Of a DNA stretch of 64,000 bases, positions 1 to 10,432 are shown piece after piece. The translations under genes and the position numbers were made by a program. A model generated the notes under the pieces. The model did not search any database and was not told the DNA's origin. It saw only the letters and a list, made by a program, of their open reading frames with translations. Source of the DNA: Haemonchus contortus (Eukaryota; Nematoda; Chromadorea; Rhabditida; Trichostrongylidae); contig LS997564.1 of the NCBI GenBank assembly GCA_000469685.2, positions 14,532,091 through 14,596,090 of the forward strand. Reading direction: 5' to 3'. The stretch's first letter is position 1, and each line of letters begins with the position of its first letter.

Positions 1-18
1 CTACAGGGACGAGAATAA

Positions 19-123
19 CAAAATATCTCGACTCACTTGAGCGAAGTTGAAATCGCATTGCAGGTGTTGGAGGAAGCTGGCGATTGTCACGATTTGCTCC
101 GAGACGAACGGCTTGGTGACTAA
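19..123 (+). CDS. Possible 3'-terminal coding exon at the window edge
   Basis: A 34-codon stretch stays open after an in-frame stop at 16-18 and ends at a TAA at 121-123. The predicted peptide is acidic and helix-like, with an LQVLEEAGDCHDLL core, which is more protein-like than the surrounding frames. A TTGCAG at about 57-62 could be a splice acceptor, but no strong polypyrimidine tract precedes it. The nearest AATAAA is about 600 bp downstream. No family was recognised. The stretch is short enough to be open by chance. Confidence 0.2.
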   Translation, partial: QNISTHLSEVEIALQVLEEAGDCHDLLRDERLGD

Positions 124-1060
124 AAAAATTCCGTTCATAAGTACTCCAAAAAAAAAGTATTTCTTTGAAACACTCTTTTGTTACAGAGGTTTACTTAGTA
201 TTTGTGCTTGTGCTTTGTTCTAAGTTTCTGGTAAGCATTTTCCAGCTATACAGCAACTTGCACTTTGCATACGATGCGCTTCATCAGGGAAACATTTTGG
301 AGATACACTTTTCTCATGCTTTAAGATTGACCACCTACATAATCGAGCATTCCGAAAAAGTTTGCACGTGGTTCTCTCCACCGAAGAGCCCTTTCTCAAA
401 TGTAAGCGAAAAGTCGGTTCTTTTTTGCATTCTTTTCCTTACTCTGTGCCATTTCCCATATCATCAGGTCACTTTATCCATGTTTGGAAGTGTAAATAGC
501 TTGAGTTTGTAGCTTACCTCTATCCGATTTCCCTCTTCGCGAAGTATCATGTAATATCCTTAAGAGATTGGGCTCTTGCTGCAAATCCTACTTTTAGCAT
601 AGTGCTACGACTTGCATGACTTGCGACTATCTTTTGGCAATTTTCGTCTTATATTTTTATTTTACTCGAGCTTATTTGTTTACACTCTACGATATGCCAC
701 AATAACCGTAATCTTAACAAATAAAATGTTATTAGAACGACTTTTATCATAGCTCGTCAGGTCTTTGCTCATTCGTAACGGCACCTGAATCTTCCTTCAC
801 GTAAAGACTACACTTTCTTAATATGTAGATAATTAATAATATGGGGAAGGGGGGAGGGTAGGAGGGAAGGGGGGGGGGGAAAGGGTTGAAGAGACTTGTA
901 GTAAATCGTAAATGTTCGAAGGCTTACGATATTCTCTACCCCTGAATAATAACTGAAAGTTTGGTTTGCTCTGCATGTTGCACTTTTCTAACTTGCTGCA
1001 GGTTGCAATCAATAATATTCGTTTGTCATTTCTTAGTCACGGATTAATTTTCCTTGGCAG
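124..1060. other. Non-coding stretch, nothing recognised apart from a G-rich tract
   Basis: AT-rich sequence. One 115-codon open frame (165-512, plus) has low-complexity hydrophobic composition and no splice or family signal, so it is not called. An AATAAA lies near 719. The G-rich tract is listed separately. Confidence 0.5.
843..885 (+). other. G-rich tract with G-quadruplex potential
   Basis: A 43-base purine run contains at least five blocks of three or more G separated by one to four bases on the plus strand. That satisfies the usual pattern for an intramolecular G-quadruplex. It lies about 170 bp upstream of the exon candidate at 1061. No function is implied. Confidence 0.6.
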
Positions 1061-1283
1061 TGATGCGATCACAGGCACAATACCATGTATACCATCTGGA
1101 AGCTGATTTCAGATTCCCTTATGAAAACAGCTTCAGACTTCTCTCTTGTTTTCACATCGGTATTATCGCTTTCGTTGTTGAGGTTCTTCGACCGTTCAAA
1201 ATTCTAGGCGGAACTTTTTATTACATTGGCGGCCTCAGGTTTCGACGCAATCGCTGTCTTCGCAGGCTTAAATGCAACTCGAG
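1061..1283 (+). CDS. Candidate internal exon (223 bp)
   Basis: A pyrimidine-rich acceptor ending in TTGGCAG (AG at 1059-1060) is followed by a frame open for the whole exon. It closes at a consensus donor, GAG|GTGAGT, after 1283; the in-frame TGA falls inside the donor. The exon would start and end with two extra bases relative to the codon frame. The 73 encoded codons include a hydrophobic run (FHIGIIAFVVEVL) and then an Arg-rich end (RFRRNRCLRRLK), which could be a membrane segment with a basic flank. No homologue was recognised, and neighbouring exons were not found. The call rests on the combination of acceptor, open frame and consensus donor. Confidence 0.4.
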
Positions 1284-1789
1284 GTGAGTCACGTCACCCA
1301 ACAAGCGTTTAATCCCCTCTGGCAGACGAAATTTAATGGAGAGCCACCCACTTTTTTGGAAGACTCACTAGGGCTCAAAGCGAACGGAGCCCGCTGTAGT
1401 CACATGCGACTGTATGGCAGGAGACCACTGATTGTATGAGAATAGTTAACGGCTGTTCTAAATGAAGCGAACAAATTATTCCTAATCTATCAAACCTATC
1501 ACCGATCTTATAATACCCTAGATTGCTTATATTCTTCCACGAACGCATTGAGATTGTCCAAGTACAGCAAATTCCAAAACTTGAAAACAAGTTTAACACT
1601 GAACCAGGCGTCTATGGAGATGCCACAAGTCTTGGCATAGTTCACGTTAATTTTAAGTAAGCCAGTTTATGACGTAAAATGAAAGATAAGATGGAAAATA
1701 GTGCGAGGAAGACGAAGAAACTGCGTGAATAGGTGTTTCCAGAAAGTTAGAAGATTTCGAAAAATCGTGAAAAAGGGGGCTAAACGAGA
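1284..1789. other. Intergenic or intronic sequence
   Basis: Nothing supportable. Two short minus-strand open frames have no splice signals or recognisable motifs. Confidence 0.5.
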
Positions 1790-1840
1790 ATGAGACTAAA
1801 AAAATGAAAAAGATTTGGGCATTTGGACGAGCTATGCAAC

Positions 1841-1849
1841 TCATGTCAT
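1841..1849 (+). repeat. Left target-site duplication of MITE copy 1
   Basis: TCATGTCAT, repeated exactly at 2230-2238. Confidence 0.85.
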
Positions 1850-2229
1850 GGGTAACGGAACTTCTCCCCTATCGCGGCATTCTCCCTTGCGGCATGTGGC
1901 AAATGTCACTGCAACTACCGTACTCCCCGCCAATCGATAGGACGCGATGTTTTTCCTTGACTGGCTTGCTTTTTCATTGTTTTTTATCGTTTTTTCTTCT
2001 GTTTCCCTTTAGTTTACATGTTTATTAGACTTGATTAATTAGAATGACTCCTCCTATGTAAACGACGATCGAGATCGCATTGGATTTGAAAAGAGCGGCC
2101 AGCCAATTCAAATAATTAAAGGACTCCCTACCTCACAAATTGCGCGCTCCAATCTTCCATCGCAATCCTGCGATAGGCGGCGGGTGCGGCGTGTGCGACG
2201 CCGTGTTGGGGGAGAAGTTCCCGGACCCC
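1850..2229 (+). mobile_element. MITE copy 1 (380 bp) with TIRs and a perfect 9-bp TSD
   Basis: The element starts GGGTAACGGAACTTCTCCCC and ends in the inverse of GGGGTCCGGGAACTTCTCCC, giving imperfect terminal inverted repeats of about 28 bp. It is flanked by a perfect 9-bp direct repeat, TCATGTCAT, at 1841-1849 and 2230-2238. A second copy in opposite orientation lies at 22802-23179. The interior is non-coding, with a conserved AT-rich block around 1980-2040. A 9-bp duplication with G...C ends fits Mutator-like elements; Merlin (8-9 bp) is an alternative. Family assignment is inference, but the insertion structure is directly visible. Confidence 0.88.
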
Positions 2230-2238
2230 TCATGTCAT
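2230..2238 (+). repeat. Right target-site duplication of MITE copy 1
   Basis: TCATGTCAT, identical to 1841-1849. The uninterrupted repeat unit at about 2579 reads CACGTCATT, which supports this as the ancestral target. Confidence 0.85.
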
Positions 2239-2900
2239 TGCGTACGTGTGGGTCCCGGTGTTAATAGCTGACAATGGTAGGCCATTTCCACTCATAAGCA
2301 AACACAAGCAAAAAACTTGATAGCAGCAAAAATAGCCCACCTTTTTCAGCTCCTTGGGCTAGAAAATCAAATAAGGGAGTGCAGCAGCAAAAAGGATAAC
2401 AGAGAACAAGAGAAGAGGAGAAGATTAACGCCTTATTACTCGGAGACCAGCTGATTGTGTGTGGGTCTTAGAACGGATATTGCAAACTGTATCGCCTCGA
2501 CAGTCGTCTGATGTGACATTGGTCAAGGGACCAGAAGATTGAAGAAGAGTGGGGCGTCTGGACGAGCTACGAACAGCACGTCATTGCGTACGTGTGGGTC
2601 CTGATGCAAATATCTGACTACAGTAAGCAAAAATTCATCCGCTTAATAGCATAAGTAAACAAAAAACCCTAGTTACAGCAAAAATAGTTCACCTTTTTCA
2701 ACCTCTTGGGGTAGGAATTAAAAAAGGGATCGCGGCAGCAAAAAGAATAACAGAGGAAAAAGGAATGGGAGAAAAACATCGCCTAATCATTCGGCGATCA
2801 GCTGATTGTGTGTGGGTCCTAGAACGAATAATAGCAATCAATCTGTATCGCCTCGACACTCGTCTAACGAGACATCGATCGAGAGGCGGGAAAGCGAATC

Positions 2901-3749
2901 AAGACAGCAACAGGGTGTTCACTATGTCCTGACCGGCGAGACTATGGGAGCGAATGGGACCTTTCTACCACTCGTGGGGGCCATTGAGTGCTCCTAAGGG
3001 AGGAACTCAGTAACCATTTTTATCGTGAACCGTGCCTTTAACTGTGCTAACTTGAAGCCTTTTTCACAAATTTTAAACGATTTTCAAATATCAGATCTCT
3101 CAATGCTAATGCACCTTATTTGGGGCGATACCGCTTGAATAATAGCAGAACACCTTGAAGAAAGGAAATGATGAAGTCTACCTCACCCTGGTTTGAAGGT
3201 TAAGATCTTAGTAATTCTTACTACTCGTGTTCTTTCTTAAAAAATATTCGTTAGAGATAGCTTCGAACAGCCTAGCTGAGCAATTGCTTAAGGAAGTCCG
3301 AAACTAACTTACTTTGTGTGCTCTGAAGCGTAAAAGCAGAAAAGTCAAAACTGAATGAAGTGCGCCCTTTAAGATCGTGACGAAAACGTTGGGCAAAACG
3401 GATACTATTACATAAGATCCTCTGGAAATTACATATCAAGAGCGCACTGCTGCTCTCGGCTGCATCACCAGGTTAGCGAGAAACAACCAAGTTCTTAATA
3501 ATCATTCAGGATGCTCCAGTTGATAAAAATACCAGCAGTACACTTTGTCTATTAGGTCTTCCAATCTTGAAAACCTTGGCTCACTTCAATTGAGTTTCAA
3601 AGACAAGGGATGAAAACAGTTTCTAAGATTTCTCTTTGGGATGAACCTGCGACCCCAAGGGAACCCCAATGGACGTTGTCGTATCGAAAGTATCGAAAAG
3701 CTGCCTATATAGGATGTAATAAAAACTCCAAAACCGGCTCAGCCGACGT
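2901..3749. other. Non-coding stretch
   Basis: No gene seen. A short block at about 3012-3043 (starting CCATTTTTATCGTGAAC) recurs at about 62246-62277, so it is probably part of a dispersed repeat. Confidence 0.5.
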
Positions 3750-3888
3750 ACACAGCCAAGGTAGACGAGCTGCTAAGGGGTATGGGTACATTCACCCAGA
3801 ACAGTATGGACACGGCAAATCGCGCGGCTGAATTCGTGGCGATTTAAACGACTTTAGCGCCTATCTTTGGAGCCCAAATTTGAAGTAA
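3750..3888 (+). pseudogene. Intronless, diverged inverted copy of the 3945-4200 exons
   Basis: This plus-strand segment matches the minus-strand sequence at about 3930-4110 in inverted orientation. The shared core reads GTFTQN followed by ANRAAEFV here and ANSAAKFV there. The similarity runs through the stop codon into the 3' flank. The 61 bases that look like an intron in the minus-strand copy are absent, so the joined exon sequence aligns almost continuously. An earlier stop ends this copy (TAA at about 3845). A processed or reshuffled copy is possible; so is an insertion in the other arm. Confidence 0.4.
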
Positions 3889-3944
3889 AGTCTATTATAC
3901 TACGATCAACTGACCATACTAATGTACTCTACGAAGTTTGCCCC

Positions 3945-4200
3945 TCAATGATAGATGCCAAAGTCATCCACGAATTTCGCCGCGCTATTTGCGGCGTCAA
4001 TCCAGTTCTGGGTGAATGTTCCGTCCCCCGCTCCTAAGTACGGCAAAAGCCGTAGAGATTACACCATCCGCATCGGAACGCACATGTTACTCACGGGCAG
4101 CTCGTCCAAATACCTCTTCCACGTAAATTTTGTCGCCTTGTAGTCGTCCAATCAATACAGTTACTTGTTGTGTGTTGGTGATTATGCACCCAGTGTTATC
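3945..4200 (-). CDS. Candidate last two exons of an unidentified gene
   Basis: On the minus strand a frame is open from about 4200 to a donor, CTGCCC|GTGAGTAA (exon ends at 4095). After 61 bp the acceptor TACTTAG|GAG (exon resumes at 4033) leads to a frame in phase that ends at TGA, 3945-3947. A 61-bp intron is a typical nematode size. The peptide includes TVLIGRLQGDKIYVEEVF before the intron and GDGTFTQNWIDAANSAAKFV after it. The GDGTFT stretch loosely resembles an EF-hand loop, but the other ligands are not convincing and no family is claimed. An inverted intronless relative lies at 3750-3888, with about 40 bp between the arms. Confidence 0.4.
4034..4094 (-). other. Putative 61-bp intron
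   Basis: Begins GTGAGT and ends TACTTAG on the minus strand. Its removal keeps one reading frame, and the segment is absent from the inverted homologous copy. Confidence 0.4.
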
Positions 4201-5139
4201 TTATCCGTATATTATTGCCCCCATATAAACCATAGCTCGGTATAGTGGCACGTCATTTCCCTCCTCTACTTCGCCTTCGCCTCCGGCCGTTCATCGTGTC
4301 TTGCAAGGAATCGTCATATGCTTTCATCTATTCGACAGTAAGGCTACCAGGAAAACAGCGGACGCAACATCACCACTTTCTTGAAGCCTCCTATTTTTCA
4401 AAATGAGCCGATCTCCACGTTTTCTTCGCCATTTTGCACTAGTCTGAAGTAGCTTCCCAGTCAATCGTCTATAATTAGATACCCTAAAACATCGTGAATC
4501 GTGCCTCTGAAGAAACTGCAGGTGACTTTACCCCTTCAGTTTCACTAATGGTAGAGGGATCAAGCTTCACGAAACAAATACATAAACCGCAGATGATGAG
4601 ATAAGATATGTTCTTCTCATATGTAGAGCACTGCTGGCTTTGAGGAACTCCATTCCGTGGTTATTCCTTGATTGTAGTTGGACTGATTACACCTCTTTTT
4701 TGATGGAACCAGTTTTGCTACGCACGCTAATGCGTGCACCATATGCCCACAACTGCTTACCTACGACTTGTTAGAGGACCAATATGAACAGTGTCGGTTG
4801 ACTTCCCTTTTCATAACCATTTCTCCATTAGGTAATATTCCCCAATTTGAACGATCTGATGCCGCTTTGTGGGTGTTGTTTTCCTAACACCAATAGGTTG
4901 TCGTGGAATTGTTTCCATTCTGACCTTCTCGAGTTCCTAGGTGTCCGATTGTCCTGAGGCGACTTGTGATTTTTAGTCTGTGACGTCATAAATAGTCTGG
5001 ATATTAATCAACGGACCAATATAAAGAGCACTGACGTCGTTTTTCCATTTCATAACTGTTTCCTCACCGCGCTCATTTGACATTCACACTCTTCGTCGTG
5101 CCCACGTGACTTTCGGAAGGACCCACAAACGGGCATGCA
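4201..5139. other. Non-coding stretch
   Basis: No open frame with supporting splice signals or family motifs. Probably intergenic or a long intron. Confidence 0.5.
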
Positions 5140-6730
5140 AAAAGACACACAAAATTACCGTTTTAACTATAGAGACAGTCGGACCGCCTGGCTAACACCG
5201 GACTTCCCTCCTTCTTATGATAGAGTTGTGATAGACGGCAAACAGCACTCTCCTCCTTTGGAACGAATGATAGTTTTTGGAAATAGGGCATGCAAAAGAT
5301 ATTCAAAATGTGCCGATGCCTATGCCTTTGATTAGAATCTGTCTGTCTCGATCTGTCGCTGTTGATTTTAAAACTAATGACCCATTAAGATTTGACTGGT
5401 AGTGCATTCAAAGCCTTGAATGGTCCTCATAAATGTTGTCGAGCCATAATATTACCACTATCAAATGTCTCCATGAATGTAGCTCCTTTTCTCTACAGAT
5501 ACATTAAATGAGAATCCAAGATTGTCAGCGGTCGGATAAGTTTTGCCATGAATGATATCAAAGCAGAGAGAAACCTGATCCTTCATTGAATCACAAACTT
5601 CGCTGTGTAGCGGTCGTAAGCAAGGAGTGAACCTAATTTCATAATCGGTCCCTGTCTGTGTACTTACCCTTCTTGTCGAACGAAACATATCAAAGAATCA
5701 ATGCTAGATCGTGAATAACAAAGGCGCTAGGATTCGATTGGTGATTGGATCTTGTTCCCTAAGACCTCTTCTATCGTCAGTGCTCCTATCATTCCCCCTC
5801 TACTCCTACTGATTTTGCTCTCCAAGTCCACGGGATCAGGAATAATGGATTTTCGCTCAGGCATTTATTTCGCACAAATCCCGCCTTCAGTGGGCGGGGT
5901 CCGGTAATCCCACCTACCATAAGTGGTCCCATCCTGCCGCCTATACTCCTGCAAAGTTTGAACGCCCTAGGGCCAAATTAATAATTTTGGCACAAACCCC
6001 GCCCCCCTGTGGCCGGATCCTGCCACTCACATTAGTGTTCCCACCCTACCTCGGGTACTTCCTAATAAATTTTAACTCTTTAGGTTCACAGGGACACGGG
6101 TTATGATTTTCCCCTGAAACATTTATTTCACACAAACCCCGCCCCCTGTGGGCGGGGTCCGGTCCTGCCACCCACCGTATGTGTTCCCATCCTGCCGCCT
6201 GTGCTCCTATCAAATTTGAATGACCCAGGTCCAATTTGACTGTTTTTGAGGAAGTTCCGCCCCCAGTGAGCGGAGTCTACGCCTGTCACCTACCATTGGT
6301 TTTCCATCTCGCCACCTACATCTCTGCCAAATTTGAACGACCCAGGTCCAATTTGACTATTTTCGAGGAAACCCGGTCCCCGCTGGGCGGAGTCCACACC
6401 TGTCACCTACCATTAGTGTTCTCATCTTGCCACCTACATCTCTGCCAAATTTGAGTACTCTACGCTCAGGAGCAAAGGAGTTACAGATTTACCGCGAACT
6501 GCACTATTCTTGCAAGCCCCGCCCCTAGTGAGCGGAGCCTAGCTTAGATCACGTGTACCCAAGGAGTTTGGCTCATTTTCCACTTGTTCATCCCCAATCC
6601 CCACTTGTTCCAACCTGTCTGAGCAGTTCCACGTGTTTCGACGCCCTAGATATAGTGATAGTGATAAGATACATACAAACATACAAACATACAGAAAAAC
6701 GGACATTTGTGGTTTATATATAGTAAGGAT
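5140..6730 (+). repeat. Composite dispersed repeat, copy X
   Basis: Four parts occur in the same order as in copy Y (14385-16180). A head near 5165-5215 carries GGACCGCCTGGCTAACACCG. A middle block (about 5497-5800) shares CATGAATGATATCAAAGCAG-like and AGCGGTCGTAA-like strings with 15080-15340. Next come about six GC-rich minisatellite units (5875-6545). The tail is an ACATACAA repeat ending in GGTTTATATATAGTA (6671-6728). No coding frame spans it and no TIR or TSD was found. The 3' simple repeat plus TATA-rich terminus suggests a non-autonomous element, but the class is unknown. Confidence 0.6.
5875..6545 (+). repeat. Minisatellite, about six units of 115-147 bp
   Basis: Units are marked by a GC-rich inverted repeat of the type CCCCGCCC-CCTGT-GGGCGGGG at about 5882, 5998, 6136, 6254, 6370 and 6517. 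Each is followed by TCCTGCCACC, GTGTTCCCATC and an AAATTTGAACGCCC-like block. Spacing varies between about 116 and 147 bp. Open frames across it merely read the repeat. Confidence 0.8.
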
Positions 6731-9700
6731 CCTCATTTTCGATTTCACAGTAAATTTGACTCTTCATAGTGGTCCAGCCCTTAATAATACCGGACGAATG
6801 AAAGTACATAGGCAATCATGAAAAAAAAACTCCGAAAGATACGTAAACGTTTTGCCCCTTACCGTTGATGAAACCGTACTGAAAGGGTAACCGTTTCAAT
6901 GAGTTCTGTTTCATCACGCCTTTGTTTATTGCTCTATCACTCTGTTCCAATCCCTCGGTATAATGGCTCCTGTGTCATTTTTGCAGGCAGAAGCTCTCTA
7001 CTTTGTTCATTGTTGGACCAGAGGATTCAGCAATGTCCATTAAACAATGACAAGAGAAAAGGAAGAAATCCAAAAAATTGGAATTCATGACCTTCAAGCT
7101 ACCTAGAAAGGCGGAGACATCAGCAGGCAGTCCTCCGCTTCATCAATTTTCTAAAATTCATCTGTGAGTAATCTTTGATCTGGTTATTTACAACGCTTGA
7201 ATTAGTTCGTTGTCAACCGACAGTTTGCGGCGCTCTAATCCGTCTAACCGCCGGTTGACCACGAATCAGTAGCAGTATTGTACGTTGGATAGGTAGTCAT
7301 TCACTGCAACTACAGGGAAGCAATGCAGCAAAAGCAACAAGATTCGTGGCACTACGTGGAGTACGATTATACGAATCCTCAAGGACGAGGAACAACACAA
7401 AATACGTCAAATTCAATCGATTTGAACAAAAAGTAACGAGGTCCTCGTAGGCAACAAACATGCCACAAAACTACTACTTGTTCAAAAGGATGTTGTTTTA
7501 TTGAAATGCTTAGAAGTTCGGATGACACGCAGTTAATCTCACTCATAGTACAACTTGCAGATCACCCGCCTTCATAGAACCTCCCACACTGTCTTTCGTC
7601 CATACATTACCCCAACCCCTCATCCCTTTCTCATCTATCTCCAACAAGCTTCAATGGAATTTATGGAATTTCATTCAATTCGCGCCCTCTTTAGTGAAGA
7701 TTCCATTTCAAAGTCAATACTTGGAGAGTACTTACGACAAAGTTGTGGTTTCGCACAAATCACAAAATCAGAACGAAATCAGTAATGGGGAACCTTGTTT
7801 GACGCACAATCCAATACGGCGAAGAGAATTGGAATCAGAAATCAAAGATGTCCAGAACTGAGACGTCTACGTGCCTGTCATTCCCGTTGTTGGCAAGCAT
7901 AAACTATACATTGCGTAGCAACAATATTAAACTGAAGAGTCAGCTAAAGAAAGCTACTTTCCTTATTAGTATTATCGTTCACATAAAAAAAGTTACTCTA
8001 TTTCTATTCCTATTACCACTTGTTTTCTCAAACTACATACAGATGGTGCTCGAAAGTATTCGGCCAACTTTAGCTTGCCGTTACTTTTTTCCCAGAAGAG
8101 CAAATCACATGAAATTTTGATATGTTTAGCTGAAGCATATTTTACACTGTCCAACGCTACTTGACTGCAAAACAGCCATATCCACACATTAATGGGGAGG
8201 CGTTTGTAGACTGTGCTGAAAGCAAGTTTGTGACGTCTGCAGTTATTCCGACCTTGGGTACGTTTTTCTTCTCTACTGGGTTCAACATTAGCGCTCGTAC
8301 ACTTAAAACATGGCAAAAGGAAAGGACTCCTAGAAGGACCATCATTCATATTTATAGTTGGTTTTTTGTTCAAGCGCTTTTGGATATCTGGAACATGATC
8401 AGATTGCAGGTCAATAGTGGTAAATGTTCACTACACCAATGTTAGACATATTAGAATTTCGCGTAATTACATCCAGTAGGAAAGGAGTTATGACTGAAAA
8501 TTATAATTTAAGAAGCATTCGCCGAATACTTTTGAGCGCTATTGTATATAGGGCAGGCTACGAATCTGATAAGACCCTATCTAAGGTTCATTGCTACTAT
8601 AACGAGTAAACTCAACGAAAAGACATTACCAGCTATAGAAATGAGTCCATTCAGGTGCTCAAAGCAAAGGAGACATGCACTGTTCATATCCTAAGAACTG
8701 GTAACACTAATCCACTTACGCGAGAGGCTCGCCCTCGTCTCAATAGCAACCACATAAGTTTCTTGAAAACCAAAATGCTGAGAAAAAGTTTAAGCTAATC
8801 TGTGAAAATGTATATGTGTATAATATTGCCAAGGATTGGATTATGAAGAAACTTCTGGTTTATTCCTAGTAGGAAAGGATCGAAGTCTCTTCTAGCAGAT
8901 TGTAAATCTCCTCTAGCAAACGGAGGACGCAACTGAGCAGTTTCAGCCTCCAAATGCCTCTCCTGTGTGATGCTGCCATCTCCCGAGTGGACATTTGAGA
9001 GGTTTTTTTAGTCCATAATCAGATGAAGCAATCAGCTCATTCACAGAACAGAGCTGCTAACCCGATACAGGTCCAGTACACAGAGTTAAAATTACATCCA
9101 GTAAGGCTTGGATGCTGAAACTGCGTCCAATTGAGCTTGGATCGCACACCTCTTCATTGTTACTCAATCACGGGCTATGTACTTCGGGCTTCACAATAAA
9201 AAGCAGTCGATTTGCACAAGTGCCGCCTTATTACCTTGCAGCATTCATCGTGATTTACAAGGAAAAGCTGAGAATATCACATGCGAATCAGTGGAAAATG
9301 GCGTTCTACGAATGAGAAAATACTATGCAACTGCGAGCAATTGAATATTTATGTGCGTATCCTCAAAATGTAAGTTCCTTCTAGCAATTAGTCATCGATA
9401 TCTCCTTGAACGACAGAATCTTAGTCAATCAAAGATGTTCGTAAGCATTTCGGCGAAGAGATGGCTTGCCATTTAATCATTGAAAACCTCCAGTGCATGC
9501 AAACAGGAACCCAGTATATCCTCTCATTCAAGGAAAGCTACGTGGCTCTGCTGAGATCCACCAAATACTAATGGCTTCCATACTGAAAAATATGGTGATC
9601 TAAGTGGGAAAAGTTTTGATAAAGCACAATCCTAATTGTAAGTACATGACTACATGACGCACAATCCTGGCTACATGACTACCTAGGACATTTTCATCCC

Positions 9701-10432
9701 ATCTCGCTTACAGCAAGATTTTTGCTAGAAAACCACTCCAGCGAAAGTGGATTGGAATGCTTATTACAGAGGCTGCTCAATGAGCCGCTACGCCCATTTC
9801 AATTGATTCGGGATTTTATGATGGAGTAGGAAATCTTGACCTGATGGAATTGGGCAATCACAATTACATAAGAACAGTTACTGCATAACACATTTACGAA
9901 TCGAAGAACGTTACAGAAATGACAAAATACTTCTTTGGAGTTTGACGTCCTGCTCAAAAAGGAGGCTATTGGTATTTGTAAGAGAGAAGTCAAACGTGAT
10001 CGAAGAGAACGAGGCAGCAGCTGAGGAGGTGTTCCTTTTTTGCTAGGGTGAAATCTGACGACTGTGAAGAGGATGAATTTCAAAGGCTTCTGCGAATTCA
10101 TCATGAGGGTTTGCCAGAAAATTCCGAGGGTTTGAAGTGCACAAATGTGAAATGAAACAGTCTTGTTTAAGATAATCAATGTATCGCGTTCTCAGAAGGA
10201 AGGCATTCCATAAAGGACGGTCCTATCTGAGCAAATAAGCTGACGCAATTGCCAAAGAATTAGTCAGTTATGGGGATGAGGAGAAAAATCGAGGTACATA
10301 CCAACGGAGCTGAAGCCACTGAACAAATAGATAGAAAAAGAAGATGCTGCTACTGAACAAATAAGTCTAAGTAGCTTGAGAGAGACAATTACCATGAAAG
10401 ATGGACTAAAGCGAAAGTTAAGTGCGATGAAT
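6731..10432. other. Non-coding stretch without a supportable gene
   Basis: Several open frames of 60-126 codons occur, with overlapping opposite-strand frames at 7993-8445. None has convincing splice borders, codon conservation or recognisable motifs. No transposon ends were recognised. Confidence 0.5.

Larger units (their letters stand above)
1790..2900. repeat. Tandem repeat, period about 346-350 bp, interrupted by a MITE
   Basis: The segment CATTGCGTACGTGTGGGTCC at 2236 recurs at 2582 (offset 346). GGGTCYTAGAACGRAT at about 2463 recurs at about 2813 (offset 350). The sequence left of the MITE (TTGGACGAGCTATG, 1824 onward) matches CTGGACGAGCTACG at about 2559, so the MITE landed in the first unit. 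About two to two and a half units are present, diverged by roughly 10-20 percent by eye. Each unit includes the hairpin-prone GATCAGCTGATTGTGTGTGG or a variant of it. No coding potential was seen. Confidence 0.75.

Noticed and set aside
1..55. Apparent similarity of the window start to about 7372-7425
   Set aside because: The match is short and gapped (GGACGAG...AAAATA) and could be chance.
165..512. 115-codon plus-strand frame
   Set aside because: Low-complexity hydrophobic composition from T-rich DNA, with no homologous motif or splice structure.
5875..6545. Regularly spaced palindromic units resembling a CRISPR array
   Set aside because: Unit length is 116-147 bp, the spacers are themselves repeated, and the sequence is eukaryotic. 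This is a minisatellite.
7993..8445. Overlapping frames of 126 codons (minus) and 94 codons (plus)
   Set aside because: Neither has convincing splice borders, known motifs or compositional support. Mutual overlap makes at least one spurious.
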